Assembly (NCBI GenBank): GCA_020847695.1
Contig: JADLBP010000365.1
Span: 1 to 49,819 of the forward strand
DNA from: Planctomycetota bacterium
GTDB lineage: Bacteria; Planctomycetota; UBA1135; GCA-002686595
Direction: 5' to 3'
Length of the DNA: 49,819 bases
Shown: one piece after another, positions 1-8,003 of the stretch
Position numbering within the stretch: position 1 is the first letter of the stretch
Layout of the letters: each line of letters starts with the position of its first letter
Position numbers and translations under genes: made by a program
Notes under the pieces: generated by a model
Told to the model about the DNA's origin: nothing
What the model saw: the letters and a program-made list of their open reading frames with translations, nothing else
Databases searched by the model: none

Positions 1-527
1 GGCGCCTCCGGCGTCCCGCGCCGGCGCAACATGCGCAGTGCGATGGCGCGCAGCTCTTCGCGTGGCGACTCCAGCGTACGCACGACGAGCTCGTGCGCCG
101 CGGGTTCCTTCGACAGCGACACGACGTCGAGCGCGTTGCGCACCCAGCCCTCGAGCATCGGATCGTCGCCGTGCGCGTCGAGGATCCGGCGCGCGACGGC
201 GAGACCGGGCTCGCCCGCTTGCGCGAGCTCGAAGCGCGCGCGCCGCAGCGGGTCGAGCTGGCCGCGCAGCAGCGTCTCCTCGAGGATCGCGATCGGATCC
301 GACGTGTCGACGTCGTAGTGCCCGTCGCGGTCGCTGGGCGCGAACAGCGGAGCGAGCCGCGGGTCGCTTGCCGGATCGAGCGCCGCGACGGTCGCGGAAG
401 GGGTCGCCGCCGGCGCCGCGGGCTCGGACGCATCGCACGCCGCGGAGAGCGCGCAGAGTGCGACCGCGCACACCGCGCGTGCGAAAGGCAACCGAGGCGG
501 CTTGGCGGTGTGGTGTCGGCGCGTCAC
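1..527 (-). CDS. Putative lipoprotein, 3' end cut by the window edge
   Basis: The reading frame is open from a GTG at 527 to the left edge, about 175 codons, and is incomplete at its C-terminus. The GTG overlaps the TGA of the tolC-like gene (GTGA), so the two are probably translationally coupled. The N-terminus has basic residues, a short hydrophobic run and a lipobox-like LSAAC, followed by an Ala/Pro-rich linker, as in an exported lipoprotein. The visible part then becomes Leu/Arg/Glu-rich and helical, with segments resembling HEAT-type repeats (VRNALDVVSL, ELRAIALRMLRRRG). I do not recognise a family. Its position after an outer-membrane channel gene fits an envelope protein, but that is inference. 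Confidence 0.7.
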   Translation of the reverse strand, partial: MTRRHHTAKPPRLPFARAVCAVALCALSAACDASEPAAPAATPSATVAALDPASDPRLAPLFAPSDRDGHYDVDTSDPIAILEETLLRGQLDPLRRARFELAQAGEPGLAVARRILDAHGDDPMLEGWVRNALDVVSLSKEPAAHELVVRTLESPREELRAIALRMLRRRGTPEA

Positions 528-2068
528 TTGGCTCGGGGCTCGACGTCGGTCAAACCCTGTGCCTTGGTGAGCGCGGCGGTCGCTTTGACGAACTCCGCGC
601 GAGCCCGCTTCTCCGAGGACAGCGCCTCGGCGAGCTTCTGCTGGAACTCGAGCACCTGGAAGGTCGTCGACAAACCTTCGCGGTAGCGGGCTTCCTCGGC
701 TTCGAGCTGACGGCGCGCGAGTTCGAGGCTCTTCGTCGCCGCGCGCACCGCTTCCGCCTGGTATTCGACTTGGCGGACCGCGTTGCGGACTTCGGTCGTG
801 ATCGAGAGCTCGACGCGGTCGGCTTCGAGGTGCGAGCGGATCACCAGCGCTCGGGCGGCGCGTTCCGCGTTCTTCGCCGCGCGATTGAAGATCGGCAGCG
901 AGAACGAGAGGGCCGCCTGGCTGGTCGGGAACTCCCAGCTCGAAGCGCTGTCGAACGCTTCCGACGAATCGCTGTCGAAGCCGCGCGCGGACGAGGACAG
1001 CGTCAGATCGAGCGCCGGCTGGCGCTCGTTGCCGGCGCGCTGGAGGTCGATCTCCGCGCGCTGGATCGCGAGCCGCTGCGAGCGCATCTCGGCGCGCTCC
1101 TCGAGCGCGACCGCGAGCGCCGCTTGCCACGGAACGACCGTGTACTGGACGTCGGTCGGCAACGGCGTGATCGGATCGATCTCGATGTCCCATCGTCCGA
1201 AGTCGTTCGCGAACAGCGAAGCCTTCAGCCGGTCGGCGGCGGTCTTGACGTCGACCTGGGATTGCAGGCGTTCCTGCTCGCGCACGGCGACGTTCGCTTG
1301 CGCCTGCAGCACGTCGACCTCGGTGCCGACGCCCGCGTCGAGGCGGCGCTGGTTCTGGTCGAGCTGCTGGCGGCCGAGCTCGAGCGTCGTGTCCGCGACC
1401 TTCGCCTGCTCGAGCGCCGCGACCAGGTCCCAGTACGAGTTCTGCACCGTCAGCAGCAGCTCTTGGCGCGTCTGGCGTTGGTGCTCGCGCGCTTGGTTCC
1501 ACGCGAGCTCGTTCTGGCGTTGACGGCTGGTCGCGTAGCTCTTCCACGCGCCGCGCAACAGCGGTTGGGTGTACGACAGCGTCCACAGGTCGGTCGTCGA
1601 GACCTCCGCGAGTTGCGCGGTGCTGTTCGAGCGGCTGTTGTTGGTGTCGAACTCGAGCGACAGCGTGCCGCCGCTGGTCAGCGGGAAGTCGAGACCGGTG
1701 TTGAAGTTCTGCGTGTCCTCCTCGATCACGAGCGAGCTGCCGCCGCCCTGGAAGACGTTCGACGCTTCGAACTCGCTGTCGGAGACCGAGCCGGTCGCCG
1801 TCCACACCGGATCGAACGCGCCCCAGCTGCCGGCGAAATCGAATCGCGCGACGTCGACGACGGTTTCCTCGATCGCGAGCCCGAGGTCGGCTTCGAGCGC
1901 GATGCGCAGCGCGTCGTCGAGCGACAGCGCGAGCACCGGGCGCGGCTCGTTGGCCGGCGCCGCGGGAGCTTGGGCGGTGGCCGCGGGCTCGGCGGCGGCG
2001 GTGTGAGCGAAGAGCGGAGCGACCGGCGCGAACACGCACGCCGTGAACGAGACGAAGGCACGCTTCAT
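524..2068 (-). CDS. TolC family outer-membrane efflux protein
   Basis: A 514-residue protein with a signal peptide (residues 1 to about 26) and two repeats of the outer-membrane efflux protein fold. Repeat one starts around ALSLDDALRIALEADLGL. Long Gln/Arg/Glu-rich heptad-like helices (QRQNELAWNQAREHQRQ, LARRQLEAEEARYREG) match the alpha-helical tunnel of TolC-type trimers. Such proteins form the outer-membrane duct of tripartite efflux or type I secretion systems. No membrane-fusion or inner-membrane transporter gene is visible beside it, though a partner could lie beyond the left edge. A TAGGCT box ends 9 nt before the ATG. The downstream gene overlaps its stop codon. Confidence 0.9.
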   Translation of the reverse strand: MKRAFVSFTACVFAPVAPLFAHTAAAEPAATAQAPAAPANEPRPVLALSLDDALRIALEADLGLAIEETVVDVARFDFAGSWGAFDPVWTATGSVSDSEFEASNVFQGGGSSLVIEEDTQNFNTGLDFPLTSGGTLSLEFDTNNSRSNSTAQLAEVSTTDLWTLSYTQPLLRGAWKSYATSRQRQNELAWNQAREHQRQTRQELLLTVQNSYWDLVAALEQAKVADTTLELGRQQLDQNQRRLDAGVGTEVDVLQAQANVAVREQERLQSQVDVKTAADRLKASLFANDFGRWDIEIDPITPLPTDVQYTVVPWQAALAVALEERAEMRSQRLAIQRAEIDLQRAGNERQPALDLTLSSSARGFDSDSSEAFDSASSWEFPTSQAALSFSLPIFNRAAKNAERAARALVIRSHLEADRVELSITTEVRNAVRQVEYQAEAVRAATKSLELARRQLEAEEARYREGLSTTFQVLEFQQKLAEALSSEKRARAEFVKATAALTKAQGLTDVEPRAK

Positions 2069-2077
2069 GGGCGCCAG

Positions 2078-2083
2078 AGCCTA
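2078..2083 (-). promoter_or_regulatory. Candidate -10 box (TAGGCT) of the tolC-like gene
   Basis: On the minus strand the sequence reads GAGTAGGCTCTGGCGCCC then ATG. TAGGCT fits TANNNT, and nearly the same string lies between the M28 and FG-GAP genes. With 9 nt to the start codon the transcript would have almost no leader. No clear -35 is seen. Confidence 0.45.
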
Positions 2084-2132
2084 CTCGACGCCGGGGGGCG
2101 GAGCCAGGCGCGCCCGGCGTGGGGCGGAGAGC

Positions 2133-3158
2133 TCAGCGAGCGCGCGTCGCCGGGCCGCCGAACGCGAGCCACGCGCGCACCGTCGGATCGTCCTGCGCCG
2201 ACGCGGCCGCGACCGCGGTGGTCAACGCTCGGAACCACGCGTCGTCGAACGGCGCCGCGTCGTCCGCGCGCGAGCCGCTCGGCGCGTCGGCAAGGATTCC
2301 GTAACGCACCGCGCGCTCGACGGTCAGGCGCGCGAGCTCGGCCTCCGGTCGACGGCTCTCCGCGAGGTTGCGGCACGTCGAGAGCAGGTACGCGAGCTCG
2401 CCGCCGGCGCGCGCGTCGCGCACGAAGTCGTCGAGCAGGATGTCGGCCCACAGCACCGCTTCGATTCCGGAAACGGACGTGCTCGGCGCGCGCACTCCGC
2501 AGGTTTCGCCGCGCCAGCGCTCGACGCGGCAAGCGAGCAACTCGCCCGGCCGGCGCACCGCCGACGTGCGCTCGAAGAGCGGTGAGCGCAGCGCGCGGTC
2601 GAGCGTCAAGCGATCGCGCGCGAGCGCGTTCTCGACTTCGAGCTCGGTGACACGATGGGTGTCCGCCGGCGCCGCGGCGCGCGGTGCGTCGCTCGGTCCG
2701 CGGGTGGTCTGGGCGACTTGGATCGAAGCCCGCGGCTCGGGCGCCGGCGCTTCGACCACGGGCTCGCCGCCGGGCGCGCGCGTCGAGAGCGCCCACCACG
2801 CGACCACCGGCAACGCGAGCAACTGCAGGCCCGCGGCGACCGCGAGCCAGCGCAGCCCGGCGGATTCCGCGAGCCTTCGCTGCGCGAAGCGCGTCCAGAG
2901 CCGAGCCGTGCCGCGCCACGACAGGTCCTCGCGCGTGGTCGCCGCGAGCGTGCGCTCGACCAACCGTCGCACGCGCGCGGAGCCCGGGTCGCCCTCGAAC
3001 GCGGGACGCAGCGCGTGCAGCCGCGCGACGTCGCGCGCGCGTCGGTCGAGCTCGGCGCGGCAGGTCGCGCAGGCTCGCGCTCGTTCGCGGCGCGGATCGT
3101 CGCTCGGCGCGAGCGCGAGCTCCAGCGCGGCTTCGGGCTCGAGGTGGACGTGGCTCAC
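2133..3158 (-). CDS. Putative transmembrane anti-sigma factor with zinc-finger-like N-terminus
   Basis: The GTG start overlaps the TGA of the ECF sigma gene (GTGA), giving 341 residues. Residues 26-33 contain CATC, like the C-x2-C end of the anti-sigma zinc finger (H-x3-C-x2-C), but the position expected to hold His is Arg26. The motif is therefore degenerate, or uses His3/His5. One membrane helix follows at about residues 105-125 (WLAVAAGLQLLALPVVAWWAL). The rest is an extracytoplasmic region with a conserved-looking Cys pair area (LLACRVERWRGETCG). Pairing with a sigma factor and a single membrane span fit a membrane-anchored anti-sigma factor. What it senses is not visible. Confidence 0.75.
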   Translation of the reverse strand: MSHVHLEPEAALELALAPSDDPRRERARACATCRAELDRRARDVARLHALRPAFEGDPGSARVRRLVERTLAATTREDLSWRGTARLWTRFAQRRLAESAGLRWLAVAAGLQLLALPVVAWWALSTRAPGGEPVVEAPAPEPRASIQVAQTTRGPSDAPRAAAPADTHRVTELEVENALARDRLTLDRALRSPLFERTSAVRRPGELLACRVERWRGETCGVRAPSTSVSGIEAVLWADILLDDFVRDARAGGELAYLLSTCRNLAESRRPEAELARLTVERAVRYGILADAPSGSRADDAAPFDDAWFRALTTAVAAASAQDDPTVRAWLAFGGPATRAR

Positions 3159-3739
3159 GTCGCGCCTCCGCCGCCGTCGGCTTCGCCGGGCGCGAGCAGC
3201 TCGCGCAGCTTGCGCACCGCGTGGAAGACGCGCGACTTCACGGTGCCGAGCGGGATGCCGAGCAGCTCGGCGATCTCCGGATACGGCCGCCCGCGCAACA
3301 CCGCGAGCTCGAACACCCAGCGATGGCTCTCGGGCAGCCGCGCGAGCGCCGCGCGGGCTCGTTCGCTCTCCTCGAGCACCTCGAGATCTCGCGGGCCGGG
3401 CGCGAGTTCGTCGACGACGTCGAGTTCCTCGACCGGCTCTTCGTGCGCGACCTGCGGGCGCGACGCGCGCCGCCGGCCCGCGTCGATCCACGCATTGCGC
3501 GCGATCCGGAGTGCGTAGGCACCGAACGCGTCGCGCGGTTCGTACTCGTCGGCGAAGCGATAGAGGCGCAGGAACACCTCCTGGGTCAGATCCTCGGCCT
3601 CGGCGCCGTCCGCGCCGAGCCGCTCGAAGAACCCGATGAAGGTGGCTGCTTCCAAACGTACGAACTCCTCGAAGGGCCGCGGGTCGCCGCGTCGCAACGC
3701 CGCGAGCGGATCTCGCTCGCCGTCCCACGCGCCCTTCAA
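3155..3739 (-). CDS. RNA polymerase ECF-type sigma-70 factor
   Basis: A protein of 194 residues with the two-domain sigma-70 ECF layout. Region 2 includes AEDLTQEVFLRLYRFADEY and ALRIARNAWID. Region 4 is a helix-turn-helix (HRWVFELAVLRGRPYPEIAE, then LGIPLGTVKSRVFHAVRKLR). An acidic linker lies between them. The start is TTG, chosen because GGAGG sits 6 nt upstream. The next gene, overlapping by 4 nt, encodes a membrane protein resembling an anti-sigma factor, the usual arrangement for envelope-responsive ECF sigma factors. It follows tsaE by 33 nt and is probably in the thiL operon. Confidence 0.92.
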   Translation of the reverse strand: MKGAWDGERDPLAALRRGDPRPFEEFVRLEAATFIGFFERLGADGAEAEDLTQEVFLRLYRFADEYEPRDAFGAYALRIARNAWIDAGRRRASRPQVAHEEPVEELDVVDELAPGPRDLEVLEESERARAALARLPESHRWVFELAVLRGRPYPEIAELLGIPLGTVKSRVFHAVRKLRELLAPGEADGGGGAT

Positions 3740-3772
3740 CGCAAGCCTCCAACGCGGGAGATCGCGCGCGGT

Positions 3773-4312
3773 TCAAACGCCGCGGACATCCTCGGCCGCC
3801 TGCTCGCCGCCGCGATCGAGCGCATCGAGCTGCGCGAGCCAGCCGCGCGCCCGCTCGGAAAGCGTTTCGCCGCCGAGCACCGAGATTCGCACCGTGCGCC
3901 CGCCGTCGCGGCGGTGCGCGAGCTCGACGTGGAGGCGTTCGTTCGGGAGGTGCTCGGCGACGCGCTCGGCCCATTCGACCGCAGAGACGCCGCCCGCTTC
4001 GAGCCACTCGGCTCCCCCACCGGCGAGGAACGCCTCCTCGCGGCCCTGCATCCACGCGTCGAAGTGGTAGAGCGGCAGGCGGCCGCGGTACTCGTGCATC
4101 AGCGTGTAGGTCGGGCTCGCGACCGGATCGATCGACTCGAGGCCGCGCGCGAGGCCGCGCACGAAGCACGTCTTGCCGGCGCCGAGCTCACCGTCGAGCG
4201 CGAGCACGGTGCCCGGGGCGAGCCCGCGGGCGAGGCGCTCGGCGAGGCGCTCGGTGGTCTCCGGATCGCGCGTGACGAACTCGCGCGAGCGGCCCGACGG
4301 GTCAACCGCCAT
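3773..4312 (-). CDS. tsaE: tRNA threonylcarbamoyladenosine biosynthesis ATPase TsaE
   Basis: A protein of 179 residues. TsaE is the small ATPase that works with TsaB and TsaD in making t6A37 of ANN-decoding tRNAs in the cytoplasm. The Walker A loop is LDGELGAGKTCFVRGLARGL. Family signatures are SPTYTLMHEYRG and YHFDAWM, with WAERV further on. The ATG lies inside the last codons of thiL (11-nt overlap) with GGAGGG just upstream, so translation is probably coupled. Such small genes are often placed beside thiL in bacteria. Confidence 0.93.
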   Translation of the reverse strand: MAVDPSGRSREFVTRDPETTERLAERLARGLAPGTVLALDGELGAGKTCFVRGLARGLESIDPVASPTYTLMHEYRGRLPLYHFDAWMQGREEAFLAGGGAEWLEAGGVSAVEWAERVAEHLPNERLHVELAHRRDGGRTVRISVLGGETLSERARGWLAQLDALDRGGEQAAEDVRGV

Positions 4313-5219
4313 GGACGTACCCTCCGCGACCGTTCCAGCGCACGAGCTCGGTCGCGCGCTCGTTCGCGGGCAACCACAGGCCCGCGCCGCGGTGCACGCG
4401 GCCGATCACCCGCGCGTCGGGCACGCGTTCGCGGAGCTCGGGCTCGAGCGCCGCGTAGAGCTTCTTCGACACCGTCGCGAGCAGCTCGTAGTCCTCGCCG
4501 TCGTGCAGCGCGTGCGCGAACGCCGAGCGGCCCGTCTTGCGCGCGAGCCGCCGCGCATCCGGGTGGATCGGCACGCGCTCGAGGTCGATGCGCACGTTGG
4601 AGGCCCGCGCGACGCGCGCGAGGTCGCGCGCGAGTCCGTCGGTGACGTCCATCAGCGCGCGCGCGCCGCTGCGCGCGAGCCACAGCCCCGCGGCGACCCG
4701 CGGCTCGAACGTCAGATGCCTCCCGAGCAGGCTGCCGCCGACCGGGCCGGTCAGCAGCACGACGTCGCCCGCGCGAGCGCGCTCGCGCCCGACCGGCGCG
4801 CCTTGCCCGTCGCCGAGAGCGGTGACGACCAGCGTGTTGCGCCCGCGTCGCTGCGCGAGGTCGCCGCCGACCAGCTCCGCGCCGTGGCGGCGCGCTTCGC
4901 GTTGCACCGCGCGGATCGCGCGGCGGATCCACGCTTCGTCGGTCGCGGGGTCGAGCGCCATCGCGAGCACGAGCGCGACCGGCCGCGCCGCGGACGCCGC
5001 CAGGTCGGAGAGCGCTCGCGCCGCCGCCTTGCGACCGACGAGCTCCGCGTCGGTGCCGGCGACGCAGTGCACGCCCTCGATCGTCTGGTCGACGCAGATC
5101 ACCGGCCGCCAGAGCGCGCCCGCGAGCTTGGCGGCGTCGCTGCCGAACGCGCCGGCGAGCCCGCGCGGAGCGAGCTCGCGCGAGAGCCAGCGATGCACCC
5201 GATCTTCGTTCCAGGTCAC
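4302..5219 (-). CDS. thiL: Thiamine-monophosphate kinase
   Basis: A 305-residue member of the PurM/ThiL ATP-dependent kinase fold, catalysing thiamine phosphate + ATP to thiamine diphosphate. Signatures are ICVDQTIEGVH (metal-binding Asp), the helix ALSDLAASAARPVALVLAMAL, VGGDLAQ, DVTDGLARDL and HDGEDYELL. The start is GTG at 5219, with a TAGCAT box ending only 6 nt before it. The gene begins an operon thiL-tsaE-sigma-anti-sigma. thiE ends 34 nt upstream on the same strand, so two thiamine genes sit side by side but probably in different transcription units. Confidence 0.93.
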   Translation of the reverse strand: MTWNEDRVHRWLSRELAPRGLAGAFGSDAAKLAGALWRPVICVDQTIEGVHCVAGTDAELVGRKAAARALSDLAASAARPVALVLAMALDPATDEAWIRRAIRAVQREARRHGAELVGGDLAQRRGRNTLVVTALGDGQGAPVGRERARAGDVVLLTGPVGGSLLGRHLTFEPRVAAGLWLARSGARALMDVTDGLARDLARVARASNVRIDLERVPIHPDARRLARKTGRSAFAHALHDGEDYELLATVSKKLYAALEPELRERVPDARVIGRVHRGAGLWLPANERATELVRWNGRGGYVHGG

Positions 5220-5225
5220 GCAGAG

Positions 5226-5231
5226 ATGCTA
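5226..5231 (-). promoter_or_regulatory. Candidate -10 box (TAGCAT) of thiL
   Basis: The minus strand reads GCTAGCATCTCTGC then GTG. TANNNT is placed 6 nt before the start codon, which predicts a leaderless thiL transcript. No -35 is recognised. Confidence 0.4.
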
Positions 5232-5253
5232 GCGATCGGCGGCGCGCCGCACC

Positions 5254-5883
5254 CTACTTCCCGAACGCCGCGAGCAGGCCCTCGACCGCGCGCGCCGGGT
5301 CGTCGGCGCCGAAGATCCCCGCCCGCACCGCGACGCCCTGCACTCCGGTCGCGAGCACGTCGCGTACGCGGTCCGGCCGGATCCCGCCGAGCGCCCACGT
5401 CGGGCGTGTCGTCCGGCCCGTGGCGCGGACCAGACCGGCGAGGCCGATCGGCTCGACCAGCCCGCGCTTCGACGGCGTGTCGAACACCGGCCCGTGGAAC
5501 AGGTAGTCGGCGTCCGCCCACGGGCGCGCGTCGTCGTCGGCGTGGGTCGAGAGGCCGAGCGCGAGCCTCGCGTCGAGCCAGGTGCGCAGCACGGCGGGCG
5601 TGAGCGAGCGGAAACCGACGTGCACCGCGTCGGCGCCGAGCGGCAGCGCGAGGTGCGCGCGGTCGTGCACCGCGAGCCACGCTCCCGCGAACGTCGCGCG
5701 CAAGCGTCGCGCGAGCTCGACGTACGCGTGCTCGTCGAGCGTCGGCTCGCGCAGCACGAGCCCCGCTAGGCCCGCCGCTCGCGCGCGCACCGCGGCGGCG
5801 ACGAAGCGCTCGACGCCCGCGCGCCCGAGATCGCCGGGCGACAACGCCAACAGCGGAGGCGGCAGCACCGGCTCGGCGCTCAT
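5254..5883 (-). CDS. thiE: Thiamine phosphate synthase-like (ThiE/TenI family) protein
   Basis: A 209-residue TIM-barrel protein of the ThiE/TenI family. Recognisable parts are AVHDRAHLALPLGADAVHVG, DYLFHGPVFDTPSKRG (cf. the GPVF-T-TK loop) and the phosphate-binding LGGIRPD and VQGVAVRAGIF. The stretch after GADAVHVG lacks the usual GQ dipeptide, and LREP stands where LREK is common. TenI (aminase/isomerase-like) function is therefore possible instead of true ThiE. Its ATG overlaps the TGA of the XPB-partner gene (ATGA), so it is translated as the last gene of the uvrA-xpb operon, an unexpected companion. Confidence 0.8.
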   Translation of the reverse strand: MSAEPVLPPPLLALSPGDLGRAGVERFVAAAVRARAAGLAGLVLREPTLDEHAYVELARRLRATFAGAWLAVHDRAHLALPLGADAVHVGFRSLTPAVLRTWLDARLALGLSTHADDDARPWADADYLFHGPVFDTPSKRGLVEPIGLAGLVRATGRTTRPTWALGGIRPDRVRDVLATGVQGVAVRAGIFGADDPARAVEGLLAAFGK

Positions 5884-8003
5884 TCGAGTTCGACGAGGTG
5901 CCCGAGCTCGCGCAGCAACGCGTGCAGTCGGCGGACGCTGAAGCGCGCGGAGAGCTGCACGTGCTTCTCGTCGATCTCCGCCTTGACGTGCGCCTTGACC
6001 GCCGGGTCGTGCGCGAAGTGCCGCAGCGCCTCGGGGTTCTCGCAGCGCACGACGTGCGCCTGGTCGAGGAACAGCACTCCCGCGCGGCTCGCCCAGTCGC
6101 GGATCGAGAACAGCACGTTCTGCGGAACCGGCGTCCGCGAGTGGTCCTTCAGCGTCGCGAGGATCCGCGAGAGCTGCAGCGATTCGGAGAGCGCGCGTTG
6201 CACGCTCTTCTCGCTGACCCGGAAGTGCAGCGTCGACGCGACCTTCTCGCGTGCGCAGAAGCGGTCGAGTTCGTGGATGAGCTCGTCGTCGTCGCCGGTC
6301 GGGAACAGCACGACCTCGAAGTCCGGTGTGACGATCAGGCTGCCGATCGCGGGCCCGTTCGCCGGCGCGCCGTCGACGACGCCGAGCAGGCGCGCGCCGG
6401 TCTTGGTCAAGCGCATCGCGACCGGCCGATGGGCGGAATCGTAGCCGAGGTCGACCAGGCCGAGCACGTACAGCCGCGTCCGGATCCAGCGCGCGACGTT
6501 CCACGCGAGCCGCTGCAGGTCCTCCATCGGCGCGTAGTCCGGCGAGTGCGCGCGCGCGGCGAAGTAGTCCTCCACCGCGAGCTGATCGAGGTTCGAGAGG
6601 TACGTGTTGCGCGCGAGGAACGGGAGGTACATCAGGTCGTACCACGTGCCCGGCTCGACACGCTTCAGCAGACGCAGCAGGATCCGGCGCATCCGCATCT
6701 GGTGGAAGTGATCCATCCCGTGCTCGCGCTCCTCGACGGTGTACTCGACGAGGTGCGAGAGCTTCTGGTCGAGGCTCTTGACCTCCCAGTGCCGGCCTTC
6801 GCTGGTCAGCGCGAACGTGCGTTCGCCGGTCGACTCGATCAAGCCCGCCGCGCGCGCGAAGTGGAAGATGAACGCGAGCACTTCCTCGCGCGACTGTTCC
6901 GGACCGGGGTTCGGGATCAGCTCGGAGAGGATCCGCTTCTCGGTGGTCTTGAAGATCTCTCCGCGCACGGTGAAGCGCACGTCGTGCTCGAGGATGTAGC
7001 CGACGAAACGCGAGATGTTCGAGACCAGGTCGACGCCCTGCGCGGACTCGGTGTGCGGCCGATCCGGGTCGCCCGGCACCGCGACGCGCTTGTAGTACGC
7101 GAGCGCGACTTCGTTGAAGATGATCAGCACCTCGTCGGCGTGCTGGATGCCGTAGCGCGAGAGCTCGATGCGCTCGACGCTTCCGATCAGCGACTCCTCG
7201 AGAAGGTGCTTCCACTTGCGGCTGTCCCACGCGCCGACGCCGCTGTCCATCCGCTCGAAGATCGCGCGCGGCAGCAGGCCGCCGAACTGCAGGATCGCCT
7301 TCTCGACCAGCTCCTTCGTGCCCGGCGGCAAGCGCTCGATCCGCGCGATGCACGCCGTCTCGTTGGAGTACATCTTGTACATCTCGCGCAGCCGGGTCTG
7401 CGTCGCGCGCTTCTGCGTCTCCTTCTGGTCGTACATCCGATCCAGGAATCCGCGCAGCGTCAGCGCATCGAACAGCCCGCGCCGCTTCTGGCGCTCGCGG
7501 CGCAGCAAGCCGTCGCCGATCTCTTCCGGGATCGCGAACACGCGCGAGCCGGCGGTCTTGATGCGCGCGTCCTTGCTCTCGACCAGGAAAGCGTGGCGCA
7601 CGAGCGCACCGATCGCGTTCTCGAGGTCGTACGGCGCGAGGTACGAGAGCGTCTTGTGCGCGCCGAGCTCCTCGAACGTCCGCGCGTACGTCGCCTGCTC
7701 GAGGTGGAGCGAGAGGATCTGCAGTTGGCGCCGTCCGAGCGCGTGCGCGCGCGCCTCGACGAGCTCGGGGTCGTTCATCCAGACGGCGAGCTGACGCCGG
7801 AGCTCCCGCGGCTCGGGAGGCGGCACGAGCGCGGCGGGTCCGCCCCAGAAGCGGTAGAGCTCCTCGAGCTCGGCGCGCGAGCGCGTCTCGAGCAAGCCGT
7901 CGACCCGCGGGCGCGTCGAGCCGTTCTTCGTGCTGTCGGCCGCGGCCGGATCCGGATCGCGTCCGTGGAATCCAGGTCGTGTGTCGCGCTCGTCGAACCT
8001 CAC
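5880..8003 (-). CDS. XPB-associated protein with helicase C-terminal (XPB/Ssl2-type) domain
   Basis: The GTG start overlaps the stop of the xpb gene, giving 707 residues. The protein lacks Walker motifs. Residues 592-707 closely match residues about 75-160 of the neighbouring XPB helicase (shared pattern: P-x-NVL-x-x-IR-x-W-x-x-x-x-G, then a hydrophobic strand, PEAL and HDPAVK), as in the PF13625-type Helicase_C_3 domain. The N-terminal 500 residues are helical and winged-helix-like. An equivalent pairing exists in Mycobacterium, where an XPB gene (Rv0861c) lies beside a protein of this type (Rv0862c); that is from general knowledge. A role as a DNA-binding partner or loader of XPB is inference. 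Confidence 0.85.
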   Translation of the reverse strand: MRFDERDTRPGFHGRDPDPAAADSTKNGSTRPRVDGLLETRSRAELEELYRFWGGPAALVPPPEPRELRRQLAVWMNDPELVEARAHALGRRQLQILSLHLEQATYARTFEELGAHKTLSYLAPYDLENAIGALVRHAFLVESKDARIKTAGSRVFAIPEEIGDGLLRRERQKRRGLFDALTLRGFLDRMYDQKETQKRATQTRLREMYKMYSNETACIARIERLPPGTKELVEKAILQFGGLLPRAIFERMDSGVGAWDSRKWKHLLEESLIGSVERIELSRYGIQHADEVLIIFNEVALAYYKRVAVPGDPDRPHTESAQGVDLVSNISRFVGYILEHDVRFTVRGEIFKTTEKRILSELIPNPGPEQSREEVLAFIFHFARAAGLIESTGERTFALTSEGRHWEVKSLDQKLSHLVEYTVEEREHGMDHFHQMRMRRILLRLLKRVEPGTWYDLMYLPFLARNTYLSNLDQLAVEDYFAARAHSPDYAPMEDLQRLAWNVARWIRTRLYVLGLVDLGYDSAHRPVAMRLTKTGARLLGVVDGAPANGPAIGSLIVTPDFEVVLFPTGDDDELIHELDRFCAREKVASTLHFRVSEKSVQRALSESLQLSRILATLKDHSRTPVPQNVLFSIRDWASRAGVLFLDQAHVVRCENPEALRHFAHDPAVKAHVKAEIDEKHVQLSARFSVRRLHALLRELGHLVELE

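Noticed and set aside
38..4645. Very long plus-strand open frames (up to 870 codons) opposite the minus-strand genes
   Set aside because: They are Arg/Ala-rich shadows caused by high GC. The minus-strand frames carry recognisable domains.
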